Origin: Bacillota bacterium
GTDB taxonomy: Bacteria; Bacillota_I; Bacilli_A; Izemoplasmatales; UBA1188
NCBI GenBank assembly: GCA_023410715.1
Contig: JAEYPN010000026.1
Location: 117,776 to 181,775, forward strand
Reading direction: 5' to 3'
Length of the DNA: 64,000 nt
Within the stretch, counting starts at the first letter, position 1. Each line of letters starts with the position of its first letter. Below the pieces are notes generated by a model. That model had not been told where the DNA came from. It saw nothing but the letters and a program-made list of their open reading frames with translations, and searched no databases. The translations under genes and the position numbers were made by a program. Below are positions 42,870 to 50,784 of the stretch, one piece after another.

Positions 42870-43991
42870 ATGACTGAAGAAAAGAAAAATTATATTCCGC
42901 TATTTACAATTTTAAAAAGAGATGATCTTAATAAAAATAAAGCAATGCTCATAAGAATTTCTTCATTTGTCCTAACTTTCTTATTTGCGATGTTTCTATG
43001 CTTTTTAGTTATAAAGAGCAATTATTTTGAAATTATTAAAACACTCTTTACTGGAGCTACTATAAGACCATGGAAACTAATCATGGATTCATGTATGTTA
43101 CTTGCATTTGGTATTGCTATTGTTCCTGCCTTTAAGATGAAATATTGGAATATGGGTGCAAATGGACAAGTCTTAGTTGGTGCTTTAGCTTCCATAGTTT
43201 TAATGTTTTATTTAAATACTTTTGCGGCAAAAAGTAGTTTAAATAATTGGATATTAATAATTCTTATGCTATTAGCTAGTATTGTAGCTAGTGTTATTTG
43301 GGCTGTAATTCCAGCAATTTTTAAGGTTTTATTTAATACTAATGAGACGCTATTTACTTTAATGATGAATTATATTGCTGGTGGTCTTGTTGCTTATACT
43401 AATTATGTTTTAGCAAAAGGAAAGAAGGAGTCACCAGGAATTATAAATCCAACAACAGAATCAGGATGGTTTCCTGTTGTAATTGACAAGTACTTTATTC
43501 CTATTGTAGTTATTATTATTTTGACAGTTATTATTTATTTTTATATGACTAAAACTAAACATGGTTATGAAGTAATTGTTGTAGGTGATAGTATAAATAC
43601 GGCTAAATATGTTGGAATGAATACAAAGAAGATTATTATAAGGACACTAGTTTTATCAGGTGTTATTTGTGGTATAATTGGCTTTTTATATTCATCAGCT
43701 ATTAACCAATCTATTAATAAAGATACCGTTGGTTCTTTAGGCTTTACCGCCGTTTTAGTTGCTTGGTTATCAAATTTTAATCCTTTAATAATGGCTTTTG
43801 TCTCATTTATTCTTGCTTTCTTAACCATTGGAACTTCAAAGGTTTCATCCCTTTATCGTCTTGGTAGCAATAATTTATCGAGCGTTTTAATTGGTCTTAT
43901 TTTCTTTTCTATTTTGATTAGTGAATTTTTTATTAGATTTAAAATTGTTAAACATAAAAAGAAAAAGAAAGAAGGTAATGATTTATGCTAG
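42870..43991 (+). CDS. Nucleoside ABC transporter permease (NupP type)
   Basis: The 373-residue permease has a cytoplasmic N-terminus, then about nine spans, with 'GIAIVPAFKMKYWNMGANGQVLVGALAS' (landmarks KYWNMGANGQ and VGALAS), 'FNTNETLFTLMMNYIAGGLV' and 'YVGMNTKKIIIRTLVLSGVI', the usual BPD_transp_2 features. The C-terminus is a Lys-rich tail. It overlaps the next permease by 7 bases. Confidence 0.92.
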   Translation: MTEEKKNYIPLFTILKRDDLNKNKAMLIRISSFVLTFLFAMFLCFLVIKSNYFEIIKTLFTGATIRPWKLIMDSCMLLAFGIAIVPAFKMKYWNMGANGQVLVGALASIVLMFYLNTFAAKSSLNNWILIILMLLASIVASVIWAVIPAIFKVLFNTNETLFTLMMNYIAGGLVAYTNYVLAKGKKESPGIINPTTESGWFPVVIDKYFIPIVVIIILTVIIYFYMTKTKHGYEVIVVGDSINTAKYVGMNTKKIIIRTLVLSGVICGIIGFLYSSAINQSINKDTVGSLGFTAVLVAWLSNFNPLIMAFVSFILAFLTIGTSKVSSLYRLGSNNLSSVLIGLIFFSILISEFFIRFKIVKHKKKKKEGNDLC

Positions 43992-44944
43992 TACCATTTT
44001 TATCCGCTGCTATTTCAATGGGTATTGTGTATTTATATGGTTCACTTGGAGAAACAATTATTGAAAAAAGTGGAAATCTAAATTTAGGTATTCCAGGAAT
44101 AATGTCACTTGGAGCATTAGGTGGCGTAATTGGGGTTAATACGTATTTTTTAATATTTGGTGTTGATAATATAATTAAGTTCTTAATAATTATATTTGCT
44201 ATTTTCTTTTCCTTTTTATTTGGAGCATTAGGCGGTTTAATTTATGCTTTACTTACTGTTACTTTTCAAGCTAATCAAAACGTTACCGGTTTAGCATTAA
44301 CAACCTTTGGGGTTGGTTTTATGAAATTTGTTGGTTCAAAGATAAATCAAGTAAACTTAACAGTTGCTAGCAGGTCAATTAGTAAATTATTTGTAGGTTA
44401 TGAAAGATTAGGTTGGTTTGGAAAAATATTTTTGTCACATGGGTTTTTAGTTTATTTAGCGATTATTATAGCTGTTTTATTATCTATATTTTTAAATAAT
44501 ACAAGAAAAGGATTATTCTTAAGAAGTATTGGTGAATCACCACAAACAGCTGATACACAGGGTATTAATGTATCCCTATATAAATATATAGCAATCCTAA
44601 TTGGAAGTGGAATTGCTGGACTAGGTGGTCTTTATTATGTTTTAGACAGAAGTGGAGGTACTACTTTTGTCGAAGCATCAATTGAAGCTTTTGGGTGGAT
44701 GTCTGTAGCCTTAGTAATATTTTCTCTTTGGAAGCCAATTACCTCTATTTTTGGATCAATTGTATTTGGGGGCTTATACATTTTGCCAAGCTTTATTAAT
44801 GTTTCAAATATTCAACTTAAGTTATTTGAAATACTACCATACGTTGTAACTGTTATAGTCTTAATATTTACAGCAATTATTAATAATAAAAATAATCAAC
44901 CACCTCAAGCACTGGGGGTTAATTATTATCGTGAAGAGAGGTAA
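43985..44944 (+). CDS. Nucleoside ABC transporter permease (NupQ type)
   Basis: The 319-residue permease has typical partner-subunit motifs: 'LGETIIEKSGNLNLGIPGIM', 'ANQNVTGLALTTFGVGF', 'TRKGLFLRSIGESPQTADTQ' and 'GINVSLYKYIAILIGSGIAGLGG' (landmark GSGIAGLGGLYYVL). It completes the importer together with the BMP lipoprotein, the ATPase and the preceding permease. The next gene, guaA, starts 4 bases after its stop. Confidence 0.92.
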   Translation: MLVPFLSAAISMGIVYLYGSLGETIIEKSGNLNLGIPGIMSLGALGGVIGVNTYFLIFGVDNIIKFLIIIFAIFFSFLFGALGGLIYALLTVTFQANQNVTGLALTTFGVGFMKFVGSKINQVNLTVASRSISKLFVGYERLGWFGKIFLSHGFLVYLAIIIAVLLSIFLNNTRKGLFLRSIGESPQTADTQGINVSLYKYIAILIGSGIAGLGGLYYVLDRSGGTTFVEASIEAFGWMSVALVIFSLWKPITSIFGSIVFGGLYILPSFINVSNIQLKLFEILPYVVTVIVLIFTAIINNKNNQPPQALGVNYYREER

Positions 44945-44948
44945 ACAA

Positions 44949-45923
44949 ATGAATTTAAGAGATGATAATTTTCAAAGAATTACAACAAAAGAATTAGCTT
45001 TAGCCTTTATTGATGAACAAGTTAAAGAACTTAAGGAAAAAATTAAAGATAATAAGGTAATTTTAGCTTTATCGGGTGGGGTTGATTCTAGTGTTACAGC
45101 TGCTTTATTAAATAAAGCCATTGGCAAAAACCTAATATGTATTCATGTTAATCACGGTTTACTTAGAAAAAATGAAAGCGAAGAAGTAATTAGAGTGTTT
45201 AAGGATCAGTTTGATTTAAACTTAATATATGTAGACGCTGCTGATTACTTTTTAGATAAATTAAAAGATATAGACGAACCAGAAGAAAAAAGAAGGATTA
45301 TTGGTAGGGAATTTATTACATGCTTTAAAGAAGAAGCAAAGAAATTTACAGGGATTAAGTATTTGGCGCAAGGTACTATCTATCCTGATATACTAGAGAG
45401 TAAAGGAATAAAAGCCCATCATAATGTTGGAGGATTACCAGAAGAATTATCTTTTGAACTAATTGAACCAGTTAAGTTTCTTTATAAGGATGAGGTTCGT
45501 CAGGTTGGACTAGCTTTAGGTTTAAGTGAGGATATGATTTTTCGTCAACCATTTCCAGGACCAGGTCTAGGAGTTAGATGCCCAGGAAAAATTTCTAAAG
45601 AACGATTAGAAATCGTTAGAGAAAGTGATGCTATATTACAAGATGAGTTTAAAAAATATGGCTTAGATAAAAAAGTATGGCAATATTTTACAGTTGTTCC
45701 AGATTACAAATCTACAGGTGTTCTAAACAATAAGCGTACATATCTATATTTTGTTGTAATTAGAGCAGTAAATTCGCTAGATGCGACAAGCGCAACATCA
45801 GTAGAGATTCCTTATGATATATTATTTAAAATAAGAGATAGAATGTTAAATGAAGTTAAGGGGATAAATCGTGTTCTATTTGATATTACCGCAAAGCCTG
45901 TTTCAACAATTGAATGGGAATAA
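44949..45923 (+). CDS. guaA: GMP synthetase ATP-pyrophosphatase subunit, lacking the glutaminase domain
   Basis: The 324-residue protein starts directly with the ATP-PPase part: 'LALSGGVDSSVTAALLNKAI' near residue 42-60 is the P-loop, 'CIHVNHGLLRKNE', 'KYLAQGTIYPDILES', 'HHNVGGLPE', 'FRQPFPGPGLGVRCPGKIS', and the dimerisation end 'FDITAKPVSTIEWE'. It adenylates XMP and aminates it to GMP. Usual bacterial GuaA is about 510 residues with an N-terminal class I amidotransferase domain, which is absent here; only about 40 residues precede the P-loop. A separate GATase subunit or direct ammonia use is needed. ATG 44949 follows AGAGAGG. It belongs to the guanine-riboswitch operon. Confidence 0.93.
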   Translation: MNLRDDNFQRITTKELALAFIDEQVKELKEKIKDNKVILALSGGVDSSVTAALLNKAIGKNLICIHVNHGLLRKNESEEVIRVFKDQFDLNLIYVDAADYFLDKLKDIDEPEEKRRIIGREFITCFKEEAKKFTGIKYLAQGTIYPDILESKGIKAHHNVGGLPEELSFELIEPVKFLYKDEVRQVGLALGLSEDMIFRQPFPGPGLGVRCPGKISKERLEIVRESDAILQDEFKKYGLDKKVWQYFTVVPDYKSTGVLNNKRTYLYFVVIRAVNSLDATSATSVEIPYDILFKIRDRMLNEVKGINRVLFDITAKPVSTIEWE

Positions 45924-45956
45924 AAGATTATTAAGTATTTCAAGAGGAAATAAAAT

Positions 45957-46598
45957 ATGAAAAAGTATCTTATATTTGATTTAGATGGGACACTAACAGA
46001 TTCTGGTTTAGGTATTACAAATTCTGTAAAGTATGCTTTAGAAAAATATCATATTGAAGTGAATAATCTTAATGATTTAAACGTTTTTGTTGGTCCACCT
46101 CTAAAAGATTCCTTTTCTCTTTATTATGGTTTTAGTGAACAACAGGCATTAGAAGCTATTGGTTATTATCGTGAATATTTTCTAGATAAAGGGATGTATG
46201 AAAATAGTGTTTATCCAAATGTTTTAGAATTACTACAAAAATTAAAAAAGAACGGAAAAACTTTAGTAATTGCTACTTCTAAACCGGAACCATTTACTAT
46301 TAAAATACTTAAACACTTTAATTTATTACAGTATTTTGACCTGGTCTGTGGGGCCTCATTAGATGAAACAATTGATTTAAAAAAGGAAGACATAATAAGA
46401 AATGCTTTAAAAGAATTAAATATTAATGTGCAGGATGCAATAATGATTGGTGATCGTAAGTATGATATTATTGGGGCACATAAAAATAATTTAGATTCAA
46501 TTGGTGTATTATATGGGTATGGAAGTAAAGAAGAATTAATTGAGGCCAAAGTTACATATCTTGCTTCAAACACTTTGGATATTTTAAAATTTGTTTAA
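45957..46598 (+). CDS. HAD-superfamily phosphatase (phosphoglycolate phosphatase-like)
   Basis: The 213-residue HAD hydrolase has motif I 'FDLDGTLTDSG' at residues 6-16, motif II 'VIATSKPEP' near 104, the Lys region and motif IV 'MIGDRKYDIIGAHKNN' near 162, and a helical cap after motif I. It resembles Gph/PpaX-type phosphatases. In a purine operon it could be a nucleotidase, but the specificity cannot be read. It has a good GAGG site and is followed by a terminator that closes the operon. Confidence 0.85.
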   Translation: MKKYLIFDLDGTLTDSGLGITNSVKYALEKYHIEVNNLNDLNVFVGPPLKDSFSLYYGFSEQQALEAIGYYREYFLDKGMYENSVYPNVLELLQKLKKNGKTLVIATSKPEPFTIKILKHFNLLQYFDLVCGASLDETIDLKKEDIIRNALKELNINVQDAIMIGDRKYDIIGAHKNNLDSIGVLYGYGSKEELIEAKVTYLASNTLDILKFV

Positions 46599-46666
46599 TT
46601 CTAAGTTTTATATATAAATTTAAAAACATTGAATGATTAAAAAATAGCACTTATAGAAAGCATTTT

Positions 46667-46691
46667 GTGAAGATCTATTCTTCACTTTTTT
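46667..46691 (+). terminator. Rho-independent terminator closing the purine-salvage operon
   Basis: GTGAAGA (46667-46673) and TCTTCAC (46679-46685) form a 7-bp stem over a TCTAT loop, followed by six Ts. Confidence 0.8.
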
Positions 46692-46694
46692 GCA

Positions 46695-46726
46695 TAAAAA
46701 AATCCAATCTATTAATACAGATTGGA
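46695..46726 (-). terminator. Rho-independent terminator of the minus-strand gene
   Basis: Read on the minus strand, TCCAATCT pairs with AGATTGGA over an 8-base loop and is followed by seven to eight Ts. It begins 8 bases after the minus-strand stop. Confidence 0.85.
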
Positions 46727-46734
46727 GTAGTAAT

Positions 46735-47310
46735 TTATCTTCTTGCTAAACGATAAGTAATGATATAATTTTCTGCTTCTATCGCTAAATTATTGTCATT
46801 TTTACGTTTATCGTATACTTCAATATTTTCATCTAATTCAAACAAGAAACCCATTAATTCATCAAGAATTTTATATTTATTTGTCATTTTTATAAAGCCT
46901 TTAACACCTTTTTTTTCACGCCATTTATAGACAATCTTGTTATTTTTGCTTTGATTTTTAACAAGAATCTGTAAGTGACGATGTGATGGATTTTTCTTTG
47001 ATTGAATAATAAATATATAATCAATTAAAATGCGATTATAACGTTTAAAAAATTCTTTAACCAATTTCTTAGCTTTATTGCTAAGTTTTTTGAAAGTATT
47101 ATTATATTTTCTCGATTTACCACATACTTCTCTAATATACTCAATATCATATTTTTTTTGTTTTTTTGTAATTTTAAACTTACCTTTAGCTTTCACAACC
47201 TGATTAGATAAAAAAACACGTTGAAATAAAAAATATAAAACAATTAATGCTACTAATATTGCTATAGTAATCAAAAGAAGTTTTTTATCAATATTTATTG
47301 ATAATAACAT
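46735..47310 (-). CDS. Membrane-anchored basic hypothetical protein
   Basis: The 191-residue protein is not recognised. One N-terminal membrane helix (about 10-32, 'LLLITIAILVALIVLYFLF') is followed by a strongly basic soluble part with Lys-rich helices (about 40-100, e.g. 'KGKFKITKKQKKYDIEYI', 'LSNKAKKLVKEFFKRYNRIL') and a beta-strand part (about 100-185). It is the only intact gene on the minus strand. It has its own terminator and a candidate promoter divergent from that of rpsU. The GTGGTGG-like site is a few bases before the ATG. The basic domain could contact nucleic acid or ribosomes, but this is a guess. Confidence 0.75.
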   Translation of the reverse strand: MLLSINIDKKLLLITIAILVALIVLYFLFQRVFLSNQVVKAKGKFKITKKQKKYDIEYIREVCGKSRKYNNTFKKLSNKAKKLVKEFFKRYNRILIDYIFIIQSKKNPSHRHLQILVKNQSKNNKIVYKWREKKGVKGFIKMTNKYKILDELMGFLFELDENIEVYDKRKNDNNLAIEAENYIITYRLARR

Positions 47311-47345
47311 TTATATCCACCACTTTCTCATTTTTTACTATATCC

Positions 47346-47354
47346 ATTTTACCA
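47346..47354 (-). promoter_or_regulatory. Extended -10 promoter candidate for the minus-strand gene
   Basis: On the minus strand TGGTAAAAT lies about 36 bases before the start codon; the -35 (TTTAAA) is weak. Confidence 0.35.
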
Positions 47355-47391
47355 TGTTTCGTTAATAATTTAAATATTTTTTAAAAAAATG

Positions 47392-47420
47392 TTTACATTA
47401 TTACAAAAATTTTGTATAAT
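47392..47420 (+). promoter_or_regulatory. Promoter of rpsU
   Basis: TTTACA, 17-base spacer, consensus TATAAT; about 41 bases before the rpsU ATG. Confidence 0.85.
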
Positions 47421-47461
47421 TATGTTTGGAATTTATGATAGCGGAAAGAGGTGACTCACAA

Positions 47462-47632
47462 ATGGCAAAAACTATAGTTAGAGAAAACGAAAGTATAGAA
47501 GATGCATTAAGACGTTTTAAACGTGACGTTTCTCGTGCTGGTACGCTAGCTGAAGCTCGTAAAAGAGAATACTATTTAAAACCTAGTGTCTCAAGAAAGT
47601 TAAAACAAAGAGAAAACAAAGGCAAACGCTAA
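47462..47632 (+). CDS. rpsU: Ribosomal protein bS21
   Basis: The 56-residue basic protein has the S21 pattern 'TIVRENESIEDALRRFKRDV', 'AGTLAEARKREYYLKPSV' and a Lys/Arg-rich tail. It sits on the small-subunit platform and helps initiation. ATG 47462 is preceded by AGAGGTGA; an earlier in-frame ATG at 47426 would add a non-conserved stretch. It leads the conserved rpsU-yqfC-yqfD-phoH block. YqeY, often between rpsU and yqfC, is absent. Confidence 0.97.
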   Translation: MAKTIVRENESIEDALRRFKRDVSRAGTLAEARKREYYLKPSVSRKLKQRENKGKR

Positions 47633-47636
47633 TTAG

Positions 47637-47663
47637 AAGTACTCAAATTGAGTACTTTTTTTT
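47637..47663 (+). terminator. Rho-independent terminator after rpsU
   Basis: AAGTACTC and GAGTACTT form a perfect 8-bp stem over AAATT, followed by a T-tract. Downstream genes probably depend on read-through or on a nearby TATAAT (47675-47680), which is too close to the yqfC start to be a usual promoter. Confidence 0.88.
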
Positions 47664-47695
47664 ATCTTTCTTCATATAATTAAGCGGTGATTATT

Positions 47696-47908
47696 GTGCT
47701 TGAAGAATTTAAACTTAAGATAACAATTCAAAATAATATTGTCCAAATTGAATACTATGAAGAATTAGTAAGTCTTTATAAAAGTGAAATAACCTTCAAG
47801 CGCTTTAAAGTTGTCGGTAACAACTTAATGATTACAAAAATGCATAAATATATGATTGAAATTAAGGGCATAATTAGCGGGGTGATTTTCATTGAAAGCA
47901 CGAATTAA
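47696..47908 (+). CDS. yqfC: YqfC-like sporulation-associated protein
   Basis: The 70-residue beta-rich protein is shorter than the roughly 90 residues of Bacillus YqfC. Position between rpsU and yqfD and the pattern 'YYEELVSLYKSEITF', 'VVGNNLMITKMHKYMIEIKG' identify it. GTG 47696 is preferred because GGTGA lies 5 bases upstream; a GTG at 47687 would overlap that site. It overlaps yqfD by 17 bases. In Bacillus the family is mother-cell sporulation linked; the role here is unknown. Confidence 0.75.
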   Translation: MLEEFKLKITIQNNIVQIEYYEELVSLYKSEITFKRFKVVGNNLMITKMHKYMIEIKGIISGVIFIESTN

Positions 47909-49001
47909 AATGAATAATAAAGAGTTTTTAAAGGTACATCAAGATTTAGAACTTGAAAATCTAATTATTACCTTAGATGATGTAATATTTGATGGAAATC
48001 ATAACATAATTAACTATTTAAAAGAAAAAAATATTGAATATATCGTAATATATGACATTAAAGAACACTTAATAAATCATTTAAAAAAATCATGTTTCTA
48101 TTATATTGGAATCATCTTTTTTTTAATTTATTTTTGTATTTTTCCTTTTTCAATAAGTAATATACAATATAGCGGGACAAAAATTGATAAAGAAATTAAA
48201 GAGTATTTAAATCAGTATTTAAAAAAGATTGGGCCTTTTACTTTTGTAAACAAGGACATAAAAGATATCAGTCGAGATTTATCAAGTAAATACGCAAACT
48301 ATGAATGGATTAATATTAATAAAATTGGGACGGTCTTATTTGTTGAAGCAAAAGAACCTTTACCAAATAAACCAATATTTGGTGATGAAAATACAAAAGG
48401 TGATTTAATCGCTAAATATAGCGGTGTAATTAAATTTTATAACATTAGGCAAGGAAGAATGCTTTATACAATTAACGATTACGTAGAAAAAGGAGACATC
48501 TTAGTTAGTGGTAACTTAGAAAGTCGTGAAGGAAATACTTATGTAAGAAGTGATGGGTATATCATAGCAGATCTTTTTGCTAACGAAACAATTAGAATTG
48601 AAAAAAACACCTGGAAAGAAGAAAGAACAGGAAATGCTTATAAACTAAAAGTAATTGATTTATGGGGTTTAAAACTTCAATTTGGTAAAAAATCAAACTA
48701 CGTAAAATATGATGAAGTTAAAGGTGAAGAAAACAAACATTTTTTGAACATTTTATCTTACGATATAGTATTTTATGAAAAAAATGATATAATAATATCG
48801 TACGACAAAGACGAAGCGTATGAATGTGCACTTAATATGATATACACTAATTTCTTACTAGTAAAGAAATATGATGTAGAAAAAATTAATGATATAATTT
48901 TACTATCTAAAGAAAATGATCAATTTTTTTATACTTTTAATTTTTTAGTTAATAAAAGAATAGATATAGCAGAATTTGCAAGGAGAGATGAATTTGAATA
49001 A
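47892..49001 (+). CDS. yqfD: YqfD-like sporulation protein
   Basis: The 369-residue protein has an N-terminal cytoplasmic domain, one membrane span at about 75-95 ('YYIGIIFFLIYFCIFPFSI') and an extracytoplasmic part with the YqfD motifs 'YANYEWININKIGTVLFVEAKE', 'GDLIAKYSGVIKFYNIRQG' and 'VEKGDILVSGNLES' (each quoted in part). It starts at TTG 47892 with GGGGTGA 6 bases upstream. It is known in Bacillus as a sigma-E-controlled gene needed for sporulation. Divergent but intact. Confidence 0.82.
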   Translation: MKARIKMNNKEFLKVHQDLELENLIITLDDVIFDGNHNIINYLKEKNIEYIVIYDIKEHLINHLKKSCFYYIGIIFFLIYFCIFPFSISNIQYSGTKIDKEIKEYLNQYLKKIGPFTFVNKDIKDISRDLSSKYANYEWININKIGTVLFVEAKEPLPNKPIFGDENTKGDLIAKYSGVIKFYNIRQGRMLYTINDYVEKGDILVSGNLESREGNTYVRSDGYIIADLFANETIRIEKNTWKEERTGNAYKLKVIDLWGLKLQFGKKSNYVKYDEVKGEENKHFLNILSYDIVFYEKNDIIISYDKDEAYECALNMIYTNFLLVKKYDVEKINDIILLSKENDQFFYTFNFLVNKRIDIAEFARRDEFE

Positions 49002-49959
49002 TTACCAAAAATTAAATCTTAAATTTAATAGTAGTACCATTCAATTTATTTTAGGACCTAATGATCGTAACATTAATTTAATTGGTGATTTACTCAAGAT
49101 TGGACTTTATGCAAGAAATGATGAGATATTTATTGAAAATGGGGATAGAGAATCTATTGACCATGTAGAGATGATTTTAAATTTCTTAAATGATTTAATA
49201 AATAAAAATATAATTTTTTCAGAACGAGATATTACATATGTCGTTAATGTTTTAAATTCTGATAATTATGATAGCTTATTTGCACTTTTAAGTGAGAAAA
49301 AAGAACTAATTAGGACTCAAGCTGGTAAAGATATTTATCCAAAGACTTTTAAACAAAAAAAATATATTAGCGTCCTTGAAAAGAAGGACTTAGTTTTTGC
49401 GATTGGACCAGCAGGTGTTGGTAAAACATACTTAGCTGTATGCTATGGCGTTACTAAACTTAAAGATGGCACGTTTAAAAAAATTATTTTAACAAGACCA
49501 GTAGTAGAAGCAGGAGAATCACTTGGCTTTTTACCAGGTGATTTAAAGGAAAAAATTGATCCATATTTAAGGCCTCTATATGATGCCTTATATGATACTT
49601 TAGGGGTTAAGCAAACCGAAGACTTAATTGCTAAAGGAGTTATTGAGATTGCGCCACTTGCTTATATGCGAGGAAGAACGCTTGAAAATGCCTTTATCAT
49701 TTTAGATGAGGCACAAAATACAACTGTAGGCCAAATGAAGTTATTCTTATCTAGACTCGGATTTTCTTCACAAATGGTAATAACAGGTGACGTTACCCAG
49801 GTGGATTTAGCCAATAAAGTAACATCAGGTTTAGTATATACAGAAAAAATACTTGCAGGACTAAAAGAAATAGAAATTATACACTTTGCCTTAGAAGATG
49901 TTGTGAGACATCCTTTGGTAGGCAAAATTTTGGCGAGGTTCGAAAATGCTAAAGATTAA
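48988..49959 (+). CDS. phoH: PhoH-family ATPase
   Basis: The protein of about 323 residues is a P-loop ATPase of the PhoH family with a KH-like N-terminal part. Walker A 'GPAGVGKTYLA' is near residue 140, followed by 'TRPVVEAGESLGFLPGDLKE' and Walker B-like 'AFIILDEAQNTT', then 'MVITGDVTQVDL' and 'EDVVRHPLVGKIL'. The family is linked to RNA metabolism. The start is uncertain: ATG 48988 sits only 2 bases after AGGAG, whereas TTG 48994 has 8-base spacing. It overlaps yqfD and ybeY by 14 bases each. Confidence 0.94.
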   Translation: MNLNNYQKLNLKFNSSTIQFILGPNDRNINLIGDLLKIGLYARNDEIFIENGDRESIDHVEMILNFLNDLINKNIIFSERDITYVVNVLNSDNYDSLFALLSEKKELIRTQAGKDIYPKTFKQKKYISVLEKKDLVFAIGPAGVGKTYLAVCYGVTKLKDGTFKKIILTRPVVEAGESLGFLPGDLKEKIDPYLRPLYDALYDTLGVKQTEDLIAKGVIEIAPLAYMRGRTLENAFIILDEAQNTTVGQMKLFLSRLGFSSQMVITGDVTQVDLANKVTSGLVYTEKILAGLKEIEIIHFALEDVVRHPLVGKILARFENAKD

Positions 49960-50374
49960 TATTGTAAATAATTATAATGATGCGACAAAAGAATATAAAA
50001 AGATTATTAAGAAAGTCGTTAAAGGTGTCGTTAAAGAAGAAAAATATCGTAAGCATTCAAGTGTCAATTTTATTTTGATTAACAACGAAGAAATTCATGA
50101 AATAAATTTAAAGTATCGAAATATTGATAGACCTACAGATGTCATTAGTTTTGAAGATAATGAAGATGATACTTTAGGTGATATTTTTATTTCAATTGAT
50201 AAAGTTGTAGAACAAGCAAAAGAGTATGGACACTCATTTACTCGTGAACTTGGGTTTCTTGTATGTCATGGGACATTACATTGTTTAGGGTATGACCATA
50301 TTGTAGATAGTGACCGTTTAATTATGGAAGAGAAGCAAAAAAAGATATTAGATAACGTAGGATTGAAAAGGTGA
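49946..50374 (+). CDS. ybeY: Endoribonuclease YbeY
   Basis: The 142-residue metalloprotein acts in 16S rRNA 3' maturation and ribosome quality control. The zinc site 'HGTLHCLGYDH' (H-x3-H-x5-H) is near residue 110-120, preceded by 'RPTDVISFEDNEDDTLGDIF'. It overlaps phoH by 14 bases. The pgpH/yqfF gene normally between phoH and ybeY is not here. Confidence 0.96.
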   Translation: MLKINIVNNYNDATKEYKKIIKKVVKGVVKEEKYRKHSSVNFILINNEEIHEINLKYRNIDRPTDVISFEDNEDDTLGDIFISIDKVVEQAKEYGHSFTRELGFLVCHGTLHCLGYDHIVDSDRLIMEEKQKKILDNVGLKR

Positions 50375-50379
50375 GAGAA

Positions 50380-50784
50380 ATGGAAAAAGAAGTAAAAGAA
50401 CTATATTTAGCCGCAAAGGATGTAATTAAGAATTCATATAGCCCTTATTCAAACTTTAAAGTTGCATGCGCAATTTTAATGAATGATGGTAATGTTATTA
50501 AGGGCGTTAACGTTGAAAATGCCTCATATGGTTTAGCTAACTGTGCTGAAAGAACTGCAATGTTTACAGCATACACTAATGGTTATAAAGCTAGTGATTT
50601 TAAGAAATTATTAATATTATCTGAAAAAGATTATTTTATTTATCCATGTGGTGCATGTCGCCAAGTTATGGTTGAATTAATTAATCAAAATACGGAAGTA
50701 ATTATTTCAACAACAGATGGGAAATTTCAACATTTAACGATCAATGATTTAATGCCATATTCATTTTCAAATGAGGATTTATAA
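50380..50784 (+). CDS. cdd: Cytidine deaminase
   Basis: The 134-residue tetrameric-type enzyme deaminates cytidine and deoxycytidine. 'SYSPYSNFKVACAI' is at the start, 'GVNVENASYGLANCAERTAM' carries the catalytic Glu and first Cys ligand, and 'PCGACRQVM' supplies the other two zinc Cys. ATG 50380 follows AAAGGTGA; a GTG at 50371 overlaps the ribosome site. It shares one base with era. The dgkA gene often upstream is absent. Confidence 0.95.
   Translation: MEKEVKELYLAAKDVIKNSYSPYSNFKVACAILMNDGNVIKGVNVENASYGLANCAERTAMFTAYTNGYKASDFKKLLILSEKDYFIYPCGACRQVMVELINQNTEVIISTTDGKFQHLTINDLMPYSFSNEDL

Noticed and set aside
47675..47680. TATAAT as promoter for yqfC
   Set aside because: It would start transcription at about the start codon and its -35 would fall in the rpsU terminator; read-through is simpler.
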